NCBI RefSeq assembly: GCF_003058325.1
Contig: NZ_CP028844.1
Span: 784,001-848,000 of the forward strand
Reading direction: 5' to 3'
Origin: Methylobacterium currus
Lineage (GTDB): Bacteria; Pseudomonadota; Alphaproteobacteria; Rhizobiales; Beijerinckiaceae
Length of the DNA: 64,000 nucleotides
Shown here: positions 16,446 to 24,209 of the stretch, one piece after another
Position numbering within the stretch: the first letter of the stretch is position 1
Layout of the letters: every line of letters starts with the position of its first letter
The notes under the pieces: generated by a model
The model's input: only the letters and a program-made list of their open reading frames with translations
The model's database searches: none
Told to the model about the DNA's origin: nothing
Translations under genes and position numbers: made by a program

Positions 16446-17369
16446 TCACGCGCCGCCGAACTTCCAGACCGGGATTCCGAGCTTCTTCGCCTTGTCGGCC
16501 AGGTTGTCGTTGATGCCCGTGCCCGGGAAGTGCATCACGCCCTTCGGCACGATCTCCAGCATCTCGTCGTTGCGCTTGAATGGCGCTGCGCGGCCGTGCT
16601 TCGTCCAGTCGGGCGCGAAGCCGATCTGTGGGACGTTGCGGTTCTTCGCCCAGAGCGAGGCGATCTTCTCAGCGCCCTTTGGCGACTTGCCGTGTACCAG
16701 CACCATGTCGGAGTGCTTCTCAAGCACCTGGTCGAGCTTGGCCCAGATGAGCCGGTGATCGTTGAAGTCGAGCCCGCCGGTGAGGACGATCTTCGGGCCG
16801 GGAGGAAGAAGGACCTCCTGATCGGCACGCTTTTTCGCCATCAGGAAGTCGCGGCTGTCGATCATCGCCGAGGTGAGATTGCGATGGTTGACCTTCGATC
16901 CGCTGCGCGGAAGCCAGGGCTTGCCGACGTGCCGTTCGTAGTGTTCGGCGGCCTGGTCGCGCATCAGCTCGAAGGCGGCCTGGCGCTCGATGAGCGTTTT
17001 GCCCTCGGCGATCTGGCGCTCGAGTTCGACCGACTTCACCTCGCTGCCGTCCTGTTCCCGCTGCGAGCGCTTTTGAGCCTGCTCGTTATCGTCGAGCTCG
17101 CGTGCGATCCGTTCGGTGGCGCGATGGAAAACGTTGACGGTCGACCAGAGGAGATCGTCGAGATCGGGTTCGAGGCGTGTGTCTTCCAGCGTGACGATCA
17201 GCGCGTCGAAGATGTCGGCGACGGCGCCCGCGACCGCGTTGCCGTCCGGAAGAAGCCGCTGGTCCGGTTCATCGGCGAAGGGCCGGTAGCCGTGGAGCTG
17301 CAATTCGTTGAGAACATGGTCGGTGGGTGAGGATTCGTGGTGGGGTTCGAAGTCGTCGTGGTCGTCCAT
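16446..17369 (-). CDS. DUF2493-domain protein
   Basis: This 307-aa protein starts at ATG 17369 (MDDHDDFEPHHESS). The N-terminal two-thirds are acidic and helical with coiled-coil character (residues 85-140, rich in Glu, Arg and Gln). The C-terminal part, 'KIVLTGGLDFNDHRLIWAKLDQVLEKHSDMVLVHGKSPKGAEKIASLWAKNRNVPQIGFAPDW…' (about 195-300), is the Rossmann-like DUF2493 domain related to YspA/DprA/LOG nucleotide-binding folds. It is common on alphaproteobacterial plasmids and ICEs; the biochemical role is unknown. Confidence 0.85.
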   Translation of the reverse strand: MDDHDDFEPHHESSPTDHVLNELQLHGYRPFADEPDQRLLPDGNAVAGAVADIFDALIVTLEDTRLEPDLDDLLWSTVNVFHRATERIARELDDNEQAQKRSQREQDGSEVKSVELERQIAEGKTLIERQAAFELMRDQAAEHYERHVGKPWLPRSGSKVNHRNLTSAMIDSRDFLMAKKRADQEVLLPPGPKIVLTGGLDFNDHRLIWAKLDQVLEKHSDMVLVHGKSPKGAEKIASLWAKNRNVPQIGFAPDWTKHGRAAPFKRNDEMLEIVPKGVMHFPGTGINDNLADKAKKLGIPVWKFGGA

Positions 17370-17676
17370 GGGATGCTCCGTCGTTAGGACCGCGACCGTC
17401 GCGGCCTTCATGGCGACGAAGCCCACCGGCGGGCCGGCCCTGCACCCGGAGCGCAGCGCAGGGCCGGAGCGTCAGCGGAGGATGGCGAAGGCTGGCTATT
17501 TTGCCTCGCGATGGAAAGGCGCGGCACGCGCCGCCGGAAAATAGTCGGCCGCCGCCATTGCCGGGCCGGCCCGACTGTGGGCCGATCGCCCTCTCGAAGG
17601 CCGAGGCGCGGTCCTCTCAATTGTATGGGGCATCCGGACGGGTATGGCGGCATCGCCGCCACCCTCCTCCTGCCGG
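17370..17676. other. 307-bp intergenic stretch with inverted repeats
   Basis: No gene was found. It contains a GC dyad (ccggccctgc with gcagggccgg, about 17441-17475) and a second imperfect inverted repeat around GGCTATTTT (about 17492) and GAAAATAGTC (about 17538). It separates the Toprim gene from the DUF2493 gene and may hold a terminator and promoter. Confidence 0.4.
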
Positions 17677-18711
17677 CTATGCCGCCAGGCCCATGAAGCG
17701 CGCCACGTCCTGCGGCCCGATCTGCATCCGGGTCTGGCTTCTGAGCGCATCGATGCCGAGGGTGCGGAGATCCTCGTTGAAGTCGCCGCGTTGGGGCGAG
17801 ATCACGATCGCCTCGATCCCGGCCGCGTTCGCCCGTTCGACCAGGCTGTCGCGCGCACCGTCACCGGCTGGATCGTCGTCGCGCAGGATATAGAGCCGCC
17901 GCAGCGTGTCCGGGAACAGGATGGCGGCGAGATGGGCTGCGGAGAGCGCCGCCAGCATCGGCATGTCGGGCAAGACTTGCCTGACCGACAGGACGGTCTC
18001 GATGCCTTCGCCGGCCGCCATGACTTCGCCGCCCGTGCCAAAGCGAACCGCGTTGCCGAGAAGATCGCCCATCGCACGCCTCGGTGTGTCGAGCGGCGCC
18101 TTGTCGCGGCGTCGTGGGTCGAGCCAGGTCCGATGCGCCCCGGTGATCTTGCTGCCAAGGTCTGTGACGGCGGCGATCATCGCCGGCCAGGTCTCGGTCG
18201 GAGAATGCTCGTCGGGCCGATAATAGCAGCGCGCGTGGAAGCGCAGATTTCCGGTTCCGCGTAAATCCGTAATGCCGCGTTCGCGTAAGTACGACTGTAC
18301 GAGCGTGCCCGTGATCGGCTGCGACATGCCGAACAGGCGGCGGGCCGCCTCGGGCGATCCGTGCGGCGCAGGCGCCTGACGCGGGTTTGCCGGCATCGGC
18401 TCGGGCGGCGGCGTGCTGAGGAAGGTCCGTGCCTCGTCGGCGACATCCTTGAAGTCGATGAGGCCGCAGCTCTCCCGGATCACGTCGAGAAGATCGCCAT
18501 GCTCGCCGGTCGCGGCGTCGGTCCATTTGCCGGCCGGACCTTTCGGTGAGTCCTTGAGCCGCACATACATCGAGCGGCCGGGCGTGTTGCGCGCGTCGCC
18601 GACCAGCCAGTAGCGCCCCTCGCGCCGCCCGCTGGAGAGGTAATGGCGGCACACCGCCTCAGCCTGCCGGCCGAGACGCTGCGCGAGATCGGAAGCGTCG
18701 TGACGCGACAT
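17677..18711 (-). CDS. Toprim-domain protein (DUF7146/primase-like)
   Basis: This 344-aa protein starts at ATG 18711 (MSRHDASDLAQRLGRQAEAV). The N-terminal region has a CHC2-like layout without the zinc cysteines ('HGDLLDVIRESCGLIDFKDVADEARTFL'). The C-terminal Toprim domain shows 'AAGEGIETVLSVRQ' (catalytic Glu) and 'RRLYILRDDDPAGDGARDSLVERA' (DxD), about residues 215-290. This suggests a primase-helper or topoisomerase-like function in ICE DNA metabolism. The start is adjacent to the end of the helicase C-terminal fragment. Confidence 0.85.
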   Translation of the reverse strand: MSRHDASDLAQRLGRQAEAVCRHYLSSGRREGRYWLVGDARNTPGRSMYVRLKDSPKGPAGKWTDAATGEHGDLLDVIRESCGLIDFKDVADEARTFLSTPPPEPMPANPRQAPAPHGSPEAARRLFGMSQPITGTLVQSYLRERGITDLRGTGNLRFHARCYYRPDEHSPTETWPAMIAAVTDLGSKITGAHRTWLDPRRRDKAPLDTPRRAMGDLLGNAVRFGTGGEVMAAGEGIETVLSVRQVLPDMPMLAALSAAHLAAILFPDTLRRLYILRDDDPAGDGARDSLVERANAAGIEAIVISPQRGDFNEDLRTLGIDALRSQTRMQIGPQDVARFMGLAA

Positions 18712-20555
18712 CACGCGGCCTCCCGTTCGGAGATGCGCGCCACCGGATAAGTGTCGAGCAGCTTGGTGAGGATGCTCACGCCGCTGGCGTCGGCCGGCAC
18801 GAAGAAGCGCAGCTTCCAGGAGATGATCTCGCTGAACAGGCCATAGGCCCGCAGCCGCTCGCGCATCGCCTCGGTGAAGCCGGTCAGCTCCAGGCGATAG
18901 GCGCTCATGACGCGGGCGCGGCGAAGCTGGAGGCCCTCGGCCAAGTCGAGGATCGTGCGCCCCTCCATCAGCGCGGCGAAAGCATGTTCCGGGCTCAACG
19001 TGCTCGCCCCCTGCGAGGCGGCGTTCGCAGCCCAGGCCGGCGAGACGCGGCGGCCGATAATGCGCTCGCCTGCATCGGTCTGAAGCCGGTAGACCCGGGT
19101 CGACTCGTCCGGCAGGCGCTTCCAGATCGGCAGCAGCAGGCCGGCGACGATGTGGATCGTGCTGTCGGAGAAGTCCGGGATGTCGGCAAGCTCGGTCTCC
19201 CAAGCCGCTGCGAAGCGATCGGGATCGGCTTCCTCCCAGTGGCTTTCGTCCATCATACGCAGCGGCGCATAATGCTGCTCCATCGGCCGGATCAGGCAGA
19301 CACGGCGTTCGATCTCGCCATCGTCGAGCATCATCGACGGGGCCGGCATCTGGACCCCGGCCCGGCCGGAGCGACCGTTGACCAAGAGCCGCGCGCGCGG
19401 ATCGGAGAGATGGTCGAGCGCAGCGGCCAGCGTGACGGGTCGGTTACGCTCCCGGCGCGTGATGGTCAGGAGCCGCGTCTCCGCGCCGGTGCCGGGATGG
19501 ACGTGGATCACCTGACTGTCGGTGACCACGAAGCTCTCGGCCTGCAGCGTCTCCAGCCCGACGTCATAGTGACCGCTGCGGATCGCGCCCTCGATCTTCG
19601 CCGTCAGGAGCTGCTCGAAGGCGGTGAACAGGATGCCCTGCAACTCGATGGTGAGCGCCAGCAGCCGGTTGAGGAAAGTGGTGATCGGCGGCAGCTCGTC
19701 CTTGATGCCGTTGTCGTCCATCAGCTTGAGGCCGGTGGCGGTTTCGAAGCGATCGAGCGAGCATCCCTCGACCTTGCCGCGCACGAGCAGCAGGTAGAGC
19801 TGGCGTAGCGCATCGCGCGCGTAGTGGGATTCGAGATTGTCCTCGGGCCGGAACAGGCCCTGGCCGCCGGTCTGGCGCTGGCCGCGCGTGATGGCGCCGA
19901 GCGTGTCGAGCCGCCGCGCGATGGTCGAGAGGAAGCGCTTCTCGGCTTTCACGTCGGTGGCGATCGGTCGGAACAGTGGTGGCTGGGCCTGATTGGTCCG
20001 GTTGGTGCGGCCGAGCCCCTGGATCGCCGCGTCGGCCTTCCAGCCAGGCTCCAGCAGATAGTGGATGCGCAGGCGCTGATTGCGGACAGCGAGGTCCGCG
20101 TGATAGCTGCGGCCGGTGCCGCCGGCGTCGCTAAAAACGAGGATACGCTTGTCGTCGTCCATGAACGAGGCCGCCTCGGCGAGATTGGCGGAGGCCGCCC
20201 GGTTCTCGACGGCGAGCCGATCGCCCTTGCGCACGACGCGCCGCGAGCGGCCGGTCACCTCGGCGACAACGTCCGTGCCGAAACGCTGGACGATCTGGTC
20301 GAGCGCACCAGGAACCGGCGGTAGCGATGCGAGCCGTTCGATCAGTTCGTCACGCCGGGCGACAGCCTCGCGGCTCTCGACGGGTTGACCGTCGCGATAG
20401 ACCGGCCGCGACGACAGGTTGCCCTCGCTGTCGGAAAACGGCTCGTAGAGCTGTACCGGGAACGAATGGGCGAGATAGTCGAGGACATATTCTTTGCAGT
20501 CGCAGTTTATGTCGAGCGTGGCGGCGGGAGGCGCAGGTTTCCTTCGGTTTTCCAT
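18711..20555 (-). pseudogene. 3' fragment of Strawberry-notch helicase, fused to a start supplied by the RIT repeat
   Basis: The frame encodes the helicase C-terminal lobe ('DDKRILVFSDAGGTGRSYHADLAVRN', 'GLGRTNRTNQAQPPLFRP') and the rest of the Strawberry-notch family protein, to 18711. The first 22 codons (MENRRKPAPP…CDCKE) come from the RIT inverted repeat, and native sequence begins at about 'VLDYLAHSFPVQLYEPF'. A GGAG sits 7 bases before the repeat-borne ATG, so a 614-aa chimera could be translated. The N-terminal half is at 24206-26761. Whether the two halves work together is unknown. Confidence 0.88.
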
Positions 20556-20573
20556 GATTTCACTCCAGATAAA
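20490..20573. repeat. RIT inverted repeat, left copy
   Basis: This 84-bp repeat is identical to the reverse complement of 24100-24183 except at one base. Read outward (minus strand) it contains GGAG, a 7-base spacer and an ATG opening a 22-codon frame that runs in phase into the 3' helicase fragment. Confidence 0.9.
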
Positions 20574-20603
20574 GTGAGTGCCAGGGGGGTGTCCGGAGAC
20601 GGG

Positions 20604-21608
20604 CTAGGCTCGCCTTCGAACGTCGGTGAGCATGGTGATCAGGGCATCGGATGGCGGCTTGAAGCGCCCGGGCTTGATGGCAGGTGCGCCGTGCGCCGCG
20701 AGAATCTGCAGCTTCTCCTCGGGATCGGCGCGCAAATAGGTCTCGGTGCTCTGGATGCTGGCATGCCCGAGCCACAATGCGACTTTGCGAATGTCCCCTG
20801 TCGCCGCGAGCGTGTGCATTGCGCAGGAATGGCGCAGCACGTGCGGTGTTACGCGCTTTCCAAGGATTGACGGCTGCTTCGTTGCCGCGGTCTTGACGTG
20901 CTCGGCCAAACGAAACGCAAATCCGTCGCGGGTCATGGGCTGCCCGTTGGCATTGAGGAATATCTCGGCAGCTTGCGCTTTGGGCCGTATCGCAAGCCAC
21001 GCGCGCAATACGAACTGGGTCTCTTTCCAGAGCGGAAGGACCCGTTCACGCCGACCCTTGCCCATGATGTGCACGGTGGACAGGGAGCGGTCCGGGAAAT
21101 CGCGCAGTTGTAGCGTTACGAGTTCCGACACCCTCAGCCCGCCAGCATAGGCCAGATGCAGCATTGCGCGATCGCGGGTGCCAAGGCGTGTCCGGGGATC
21201 CGGGACATCGAGCAAAGCCTTGATCTCTGCCCGGTCGAGGTAGTCGATCAGCGCCTTGTCGGTCTTCTTGGTAGGGATCGATCTGACGCGGAGTGCCTGA
21301 TCCAGGCAGGCCGGAATACGATACTCGATGTAGCGGAAGAAGGACCGGATCGCGGCGAGCCTGCCATTGCGGGTCCGAACACAGCTGCCGCGACCGTTCT
21401 CGACATGGTCAAGGAAGGCCATGATCATGTCGGTGCCGAGATCCTCGATCTCGAGATCGGTCGGCCGACGCTTCAGCCGATCGGCAGCGAACTCGACCAG
21501 GAGGACGAAGCAGTTGGCATAGGTCTTCACCGTGTGCGGACTGACAGCACGTTCGCGCGGCAGATGTTCACGCAGGTAGATCGAGAGATGCGGAGCGAGT
21601 GCCGTCAT
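20604..21608 (-). CDS. RIT tyrosine recombinase, third gene
   Basis: This 334-aa XerC/D-like recombinase starts at ATG 21608 (MTALAPHLSIYLREHLPRER). A SAM-like N-terminal domain is followed by the catalytic domain. The visible catalytic residues are 'YAGGLRVSEL' (Arg I), 'GKGRRERVLPL' (Lys), 'TPHVLRHSCA' (HxxR) and 'WLGHASIQSTETYLRA' (His/Tyr). It overlaps the second recombinase gene by 4 bp (ATGA). All catalytic positions are present, so it is probably active. Confidence 0.92.
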   Translation of the reverse strand: MTALAPHLSIYLREHLPRERAVSPHTVKTYANCFVLLVEFAADRLKRRPTDLEIEDLGTDMIMAFLDHVENGRGSCVRTRNGRLAAIRSFFRYIEYRIPACLDQALRVRSIPTKKTDKALIDYLDRAEIKALLDVPDPRTRLGTRDRAMLHLAYAGGLRVSELVTLQLRDFPDRSLSTVHIMGKGRRERVLPLWKETQFVLRAWLAIRPKAQAAEIFLNANGQPMTRDGFAFRLAEHVKTAATKQPSILGKRVTPHVLRHSCAMHTLAATGDIRKVALWLGHASIQSTETYLRADPEEKLQILAAHGAPAIKPGRFKPPSDALITMLTDVRRRA

Positions 21609-22519
21609 GCCGCTTCTCCCCGGTAAAGTTGCTCGCTGGCGGCAGCGATATCGCGCAGCAGCACCGGAGTGGCCTCGAGATACCAATAGGTGTTGGCGAC
21701 CGACGCATGCCCCAGATATACGCTGAGTCCGGCCATGTGGTGTGCGATGGCTTCCCTGTCGCGCGGACAGGACTCAAGGGAACGCACGGCGAAAGTGTGC
21801 CGCAGGTCGTGTAACCGCATCCCGGCTGTTCCGGTCGGTCCGCGGTATCCGAGCTGCCGGGCCAGCCTGACGAACACCACGTGGGCGCGCACCTTGTGTG
21901 GTGCTCTGCCCCGAATGGTCACGAACAGGTCATTGCCCGTGGCGCCAAGCCTTGCTCGGGTGGCGAGATATGCTTCGAGCGCCTGACGGGTCGATGGCTG
22001 CAGGGTAATCAGCCGCTGCTTGCCGAACTTGCCGTTGCGGACGATCAGGCCATCCTCGACCAGATCGTTGCATTGAAGAGCGAGGGCCTCGGAAATCCGG
22101 AGACCTGTCGCCGCCAGCAAGCCGAACAAATAATGGTACGTGTATGGGCTGATCGTGTCTTGGGACGCAACGTCCAGCGCAGCGGTCATGATCGCCCGGA
22201 CCTGTTCCGGTTCGATGATGGTCGGGGTCGGGCGTGGCCGCTTGCCCCGACCGAAGACACCGGCAGGCGGAACCTCGTAAACTGGATCATCGGCTTGGAT
22301 AAAGCGGCTGAAGTTGCGAACGGTATCGAACCTCCGGCGGGCCACATTTTGCGAACTCGCCGTGTGGCACCAGTCGTAGATCCGCTGGACTTGGATGTGC
22401 CGGTCGCCGAATCCTCCGGCGTAGGCGGCGTACAGGCGCAGCATGCGTTCCTGTTCAGAGAACTTCCGCCCGAGGCTGCGATGCAGCGCCACGTATCTGG
22501 AAATGTGGATATTCAGCAT
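21605..22519 (-). CDS. RIT tyrosine recombinase, second gene
   Basis: This 304-aa recombinase starts at ATG 22519 (MLNIHISRYVALHRSLGRKF). The catalytic set is 'AATGLRISEALAL' (Arg I), 'RNGKFGKQRLITLQPS' (Lys), 'RLHDLRHTFAVRSL' (HxxR) and 'VYLGHASVANTYWYLE' (His and Tyr). It overlaps the first gene by 7 bp and the third by 4 bp, as in characterised RIT operons. The three recombinases differ strongly in length and sequence, implying separate duties. Confidence 0.92.
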   Translation of the reverse strand: MLNIHISRYVALHRSLGRKFSEQERMLRLYAAYAGGFGDRHIQVQRIYDWCHTASSQNVARRRFDTVRNFSRFIQADDPVYEVPPAGVFGRGKRPRPTPTIIEPEQVRAIMTAALDVASQDTISPYTYHYLFGLLAATGLRISEALALQCNDLVEDGLIVRNGKFGKQRLITLQPSTRQALEAYLATRARLGATGNDLFVTIRGRAPHKVRAHVVFVRLARQLGYRGPTGTAGMRLHDLRHTFAVRSLESCPRDREAIAHHMAGLSVYLGHASVANTYWYLEATPVLLRDIAAASEQLYRGEAA

Positions 22520-24060
22520 GATTGTTCTCCCGGCCAGGGCTGCGCGATCTTCATGAGCATCGGCAGATCGACCTTGGCGTAGATGGCAGTGGTCTCGGGC
22601 GAGCTGTGACGCAGGATGGTTCCGACGGACTCCAGGCCTGCGCCCGCTCGCAGCAGGCTGGTGGCAAGCGAATGCCGGAATATGTGCGACCCGGTCGGCA
22701 CCCCATCGATCCCACCGCGGTCGCGCGTACGGGCGACGATGCCAGCGATCTCGGCGGACGAGCGGAATGGCCGGAACGGCGCTTGTGCGCGCAGGAACAG
22801 ATGCTCTTCGGCGGCCTTCGGGCGGGCTCCCGCAAGATATGCCAGGATCGCGTCGCCAACATCCTGCGGCAACGGCAGGCGGTCCGGCCGGCGCGTCTTG
22901 CCCTTGACCGTCAGGTGACCAGATCGCCAGTCGATATCCTCAAGGCGCATATCCCGAATATCACCGGCGCGCAGCCCAAGTCTGGCGAGCAAGAGTATGA
23001 TGGCCTTGTCCCGGACCTCCACCGGACGATCTGTTGGACAGGCCGCAATGATCCTCTCGATCGTTGCCGAGTCGACGTGGCGCGGCAGCGTTGAAAGGCG
23101 GTAGCGCTGCACAGATGGAACTGCATGCGACAATGCCGGCCGGCACTCGCCACGCACGACCAGAAACCGGATGTAGCTCCTCATTATCGTGACGAGCAGC
23201 GATGCCGAGCCCGGCGTCTCCTGGCTTCGTCGTTGGAATGCGCTCCTGAGTCCGGCGGCATCCCATAGCGAAGGCTCGCCCAACATAGGGATGAGCCGTC
23301 TGATATCGGTCCGGTAGCGCCGGATCGTCTCGTCCGTGGCGCCGCGGTGTTGCTTGAGCCATGCCAGGTAAGCCGACATGTGCGGGTCATCGTCCGCCAC
23401 CGGTTCAACCAATGGGATGGCGCCCCGGCCTCGAAGGAACTCGACGAAGTGCCGTGCGCATCGCCGCCGCCGCTTGGTGCCCGTTGCGACCAACTGGCCC
23501 CGCTTGCGCCAGACCGGGCATCGGCAATCATGCGCGGCGTACTGGTCGATGATCGTGTCATCGATATCGATCCATTGGCGCCGCGCCATGCGAAGCCAGG
23601 CCACGAAATGCTCGGCCTCGGACCGATAGGCCTGTGCCGGTCCCTCGGCGAGTTGCAGGCAAGCGATCGCATCGAAATAGTCAGCGAGGTGCCGTGGCAG
23701 ATCGTCGATCCCGTCGTCGACTTCGACGTAGCCTTGATCTTCCAGGAACCGGACGAAGCGCCTGACCCTTGCTGCTTGGTCAGCCTTGTAGTGCGCTTGC
23801 TGCGCCGAATACCGGTGGCACCGGCACCGATGCTTCTCGAACCGCCGGACAGCCTGATCGTCAATCGTGCGGATCGCGGTCCTATGCCGCTCCAGCCAAT
23901 GCAGGAAATGGCGGACCGCCGCGCCATACAGAACCGCACAGCCTGACTTCTCGTCGAGGGACAGAGAGGAGAGGAATGCGGTGAGAAGAGCGCCGTGACT
24001 GGGCGGGTCTTCGACCCTGAGCGGGGCAGTCCGAAACGGCAGTGATGATCGTGTTCGCAT
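22513..24060 (-). CDS. RIT tyrosine recombinase, first gene (large)
   Basis: This 515-aa recombinase starts at ATG 24060. A long N-terminal region includes a CxCH-rich block ('KHRCRCHRYSAQQ' and 'AAHDCRCPVWRKRG'), which may bind zinc or be structural. The catalytic domain follows with 'LLARLGLRAGDIRDMRLEDIDW' (Arg I), 'GSHIFRHSLATSLL' (HxxR) and 'ILRHSSPETTAIYAKVD' (His/Tyr). It is the first gene of the operon; the ATG lies just inside the right inverted repeat, so the promoter is probably in or near that repeat. Confidence 0.92.
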   Translation of the reverse strand: MRTRSSLPFRTAPLRVEDPPSHGALLTAFLSSLSLDEKSGCAVLYGAAVRHFLHWLERHRTAIRTIDDQAVRRFEKHRCRCHRYSAQQAHYKADQAARVRRFVRFLEDQGYVEVDDGIDDLPRHLADYFDAIACLQLAEGPAQAYRSEAEHFVAWLRMARRQWIDIDDTIIDQYAAHDCRCPVWRKRGQLVATGTKRRRRCARHFVEFLRGRGAIPLVEPVADDDPHMSAYLAWLKQHRGATDETIRRYRTDIRRLIPMLGEPSLWDAAGLRSAFQRRSQETPGSASLLVTIMRSYIRFLVVRGECRPALSHAVPSVQRYRLSTLPRHVDSATIERIIAACPTDRPVEVRDKAIILLLARLGLRAGDIRDMRLEDIDWRSGHLTVKGKTRRPDRLPLPQDVGDAILAYLAGARPKAAEEHLFLRAQAPFRPFRSSAEIAGIVARTRDRGGIDGVPTGSHIFRHSLATSLLRAGAGLESVGTILRHSSPETTAIYAKVDLPMLMKIAQPWPGEQSC

Positions 24061-24099
24061 GTTGGCTCCTTCGACTTGCTGAGGTCGACGGAACCGTAG

Positions 24100-24183
24100 T
24101 TATCTGGAGTGAAATCATGGAAAACCGAAGGAAACCTGCGCTTCCCGCCGCCACGCTCGACATAAACTGCGACTGCAAAGAAT
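24100..24183. repeat. RIT inverted repeat, right copy
   Basis: This 84-bp repeat is the inverted partner of 20490-20573. Read outward (plus strand) it has the same GGAG-N7-ATG (24117) module, but here the frame closes after 24 codons (…KEFL stop) in the adjoining palindrome. The single mismatch changes one Pro codon to Leu. Confidence 0.9.
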
Positions 24184-24187
24184 TTCT

Positions 24188-24209
24188 GTAATGTTGAGCT
24201 CAACATTAC
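24188..24209. repeat. 22-bp perfect palindrome at the RIT boundary
   Basis: GTAATGTTGAG is followed directly by its exact reverse complement. It lies between the right inverted repeat and the helicase coding sequence and supplies the TAA that ends the 5' helicase fragment. It is not present at the left boundary. Confidence 0.7.

Larger units (their letters stand above)
20488..24209. mobile_element. RIT element (recombinase-in-trio) inserted in the helicase gene
   Basis: This 3.7-kb insertion carries three overlapping tyrosine recombinase genes in one operon, flanked by 84-bp inverted repeats with one mismatch (20490-20573 and 24100-24183). The helicase reading frame is interrupted exactly across it: 'DITPREAV' is left on one side and 'LDYLAHSF' on the other. 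Comparing the flanks suggests insertion with at most one duplicated base. The RIT architecture is an established class; the insertion point is inferred by rejoining the reading frame. Confidence 0.88.

Noticed and set aside
18711..20555. Treating the 614-codon frame as a complete independent helicase gene
   Set aside because: Its first 22 codons come from the RIT repeat, and the matching N-terminal half lies across the element; it is a fragment with a borrowed start.
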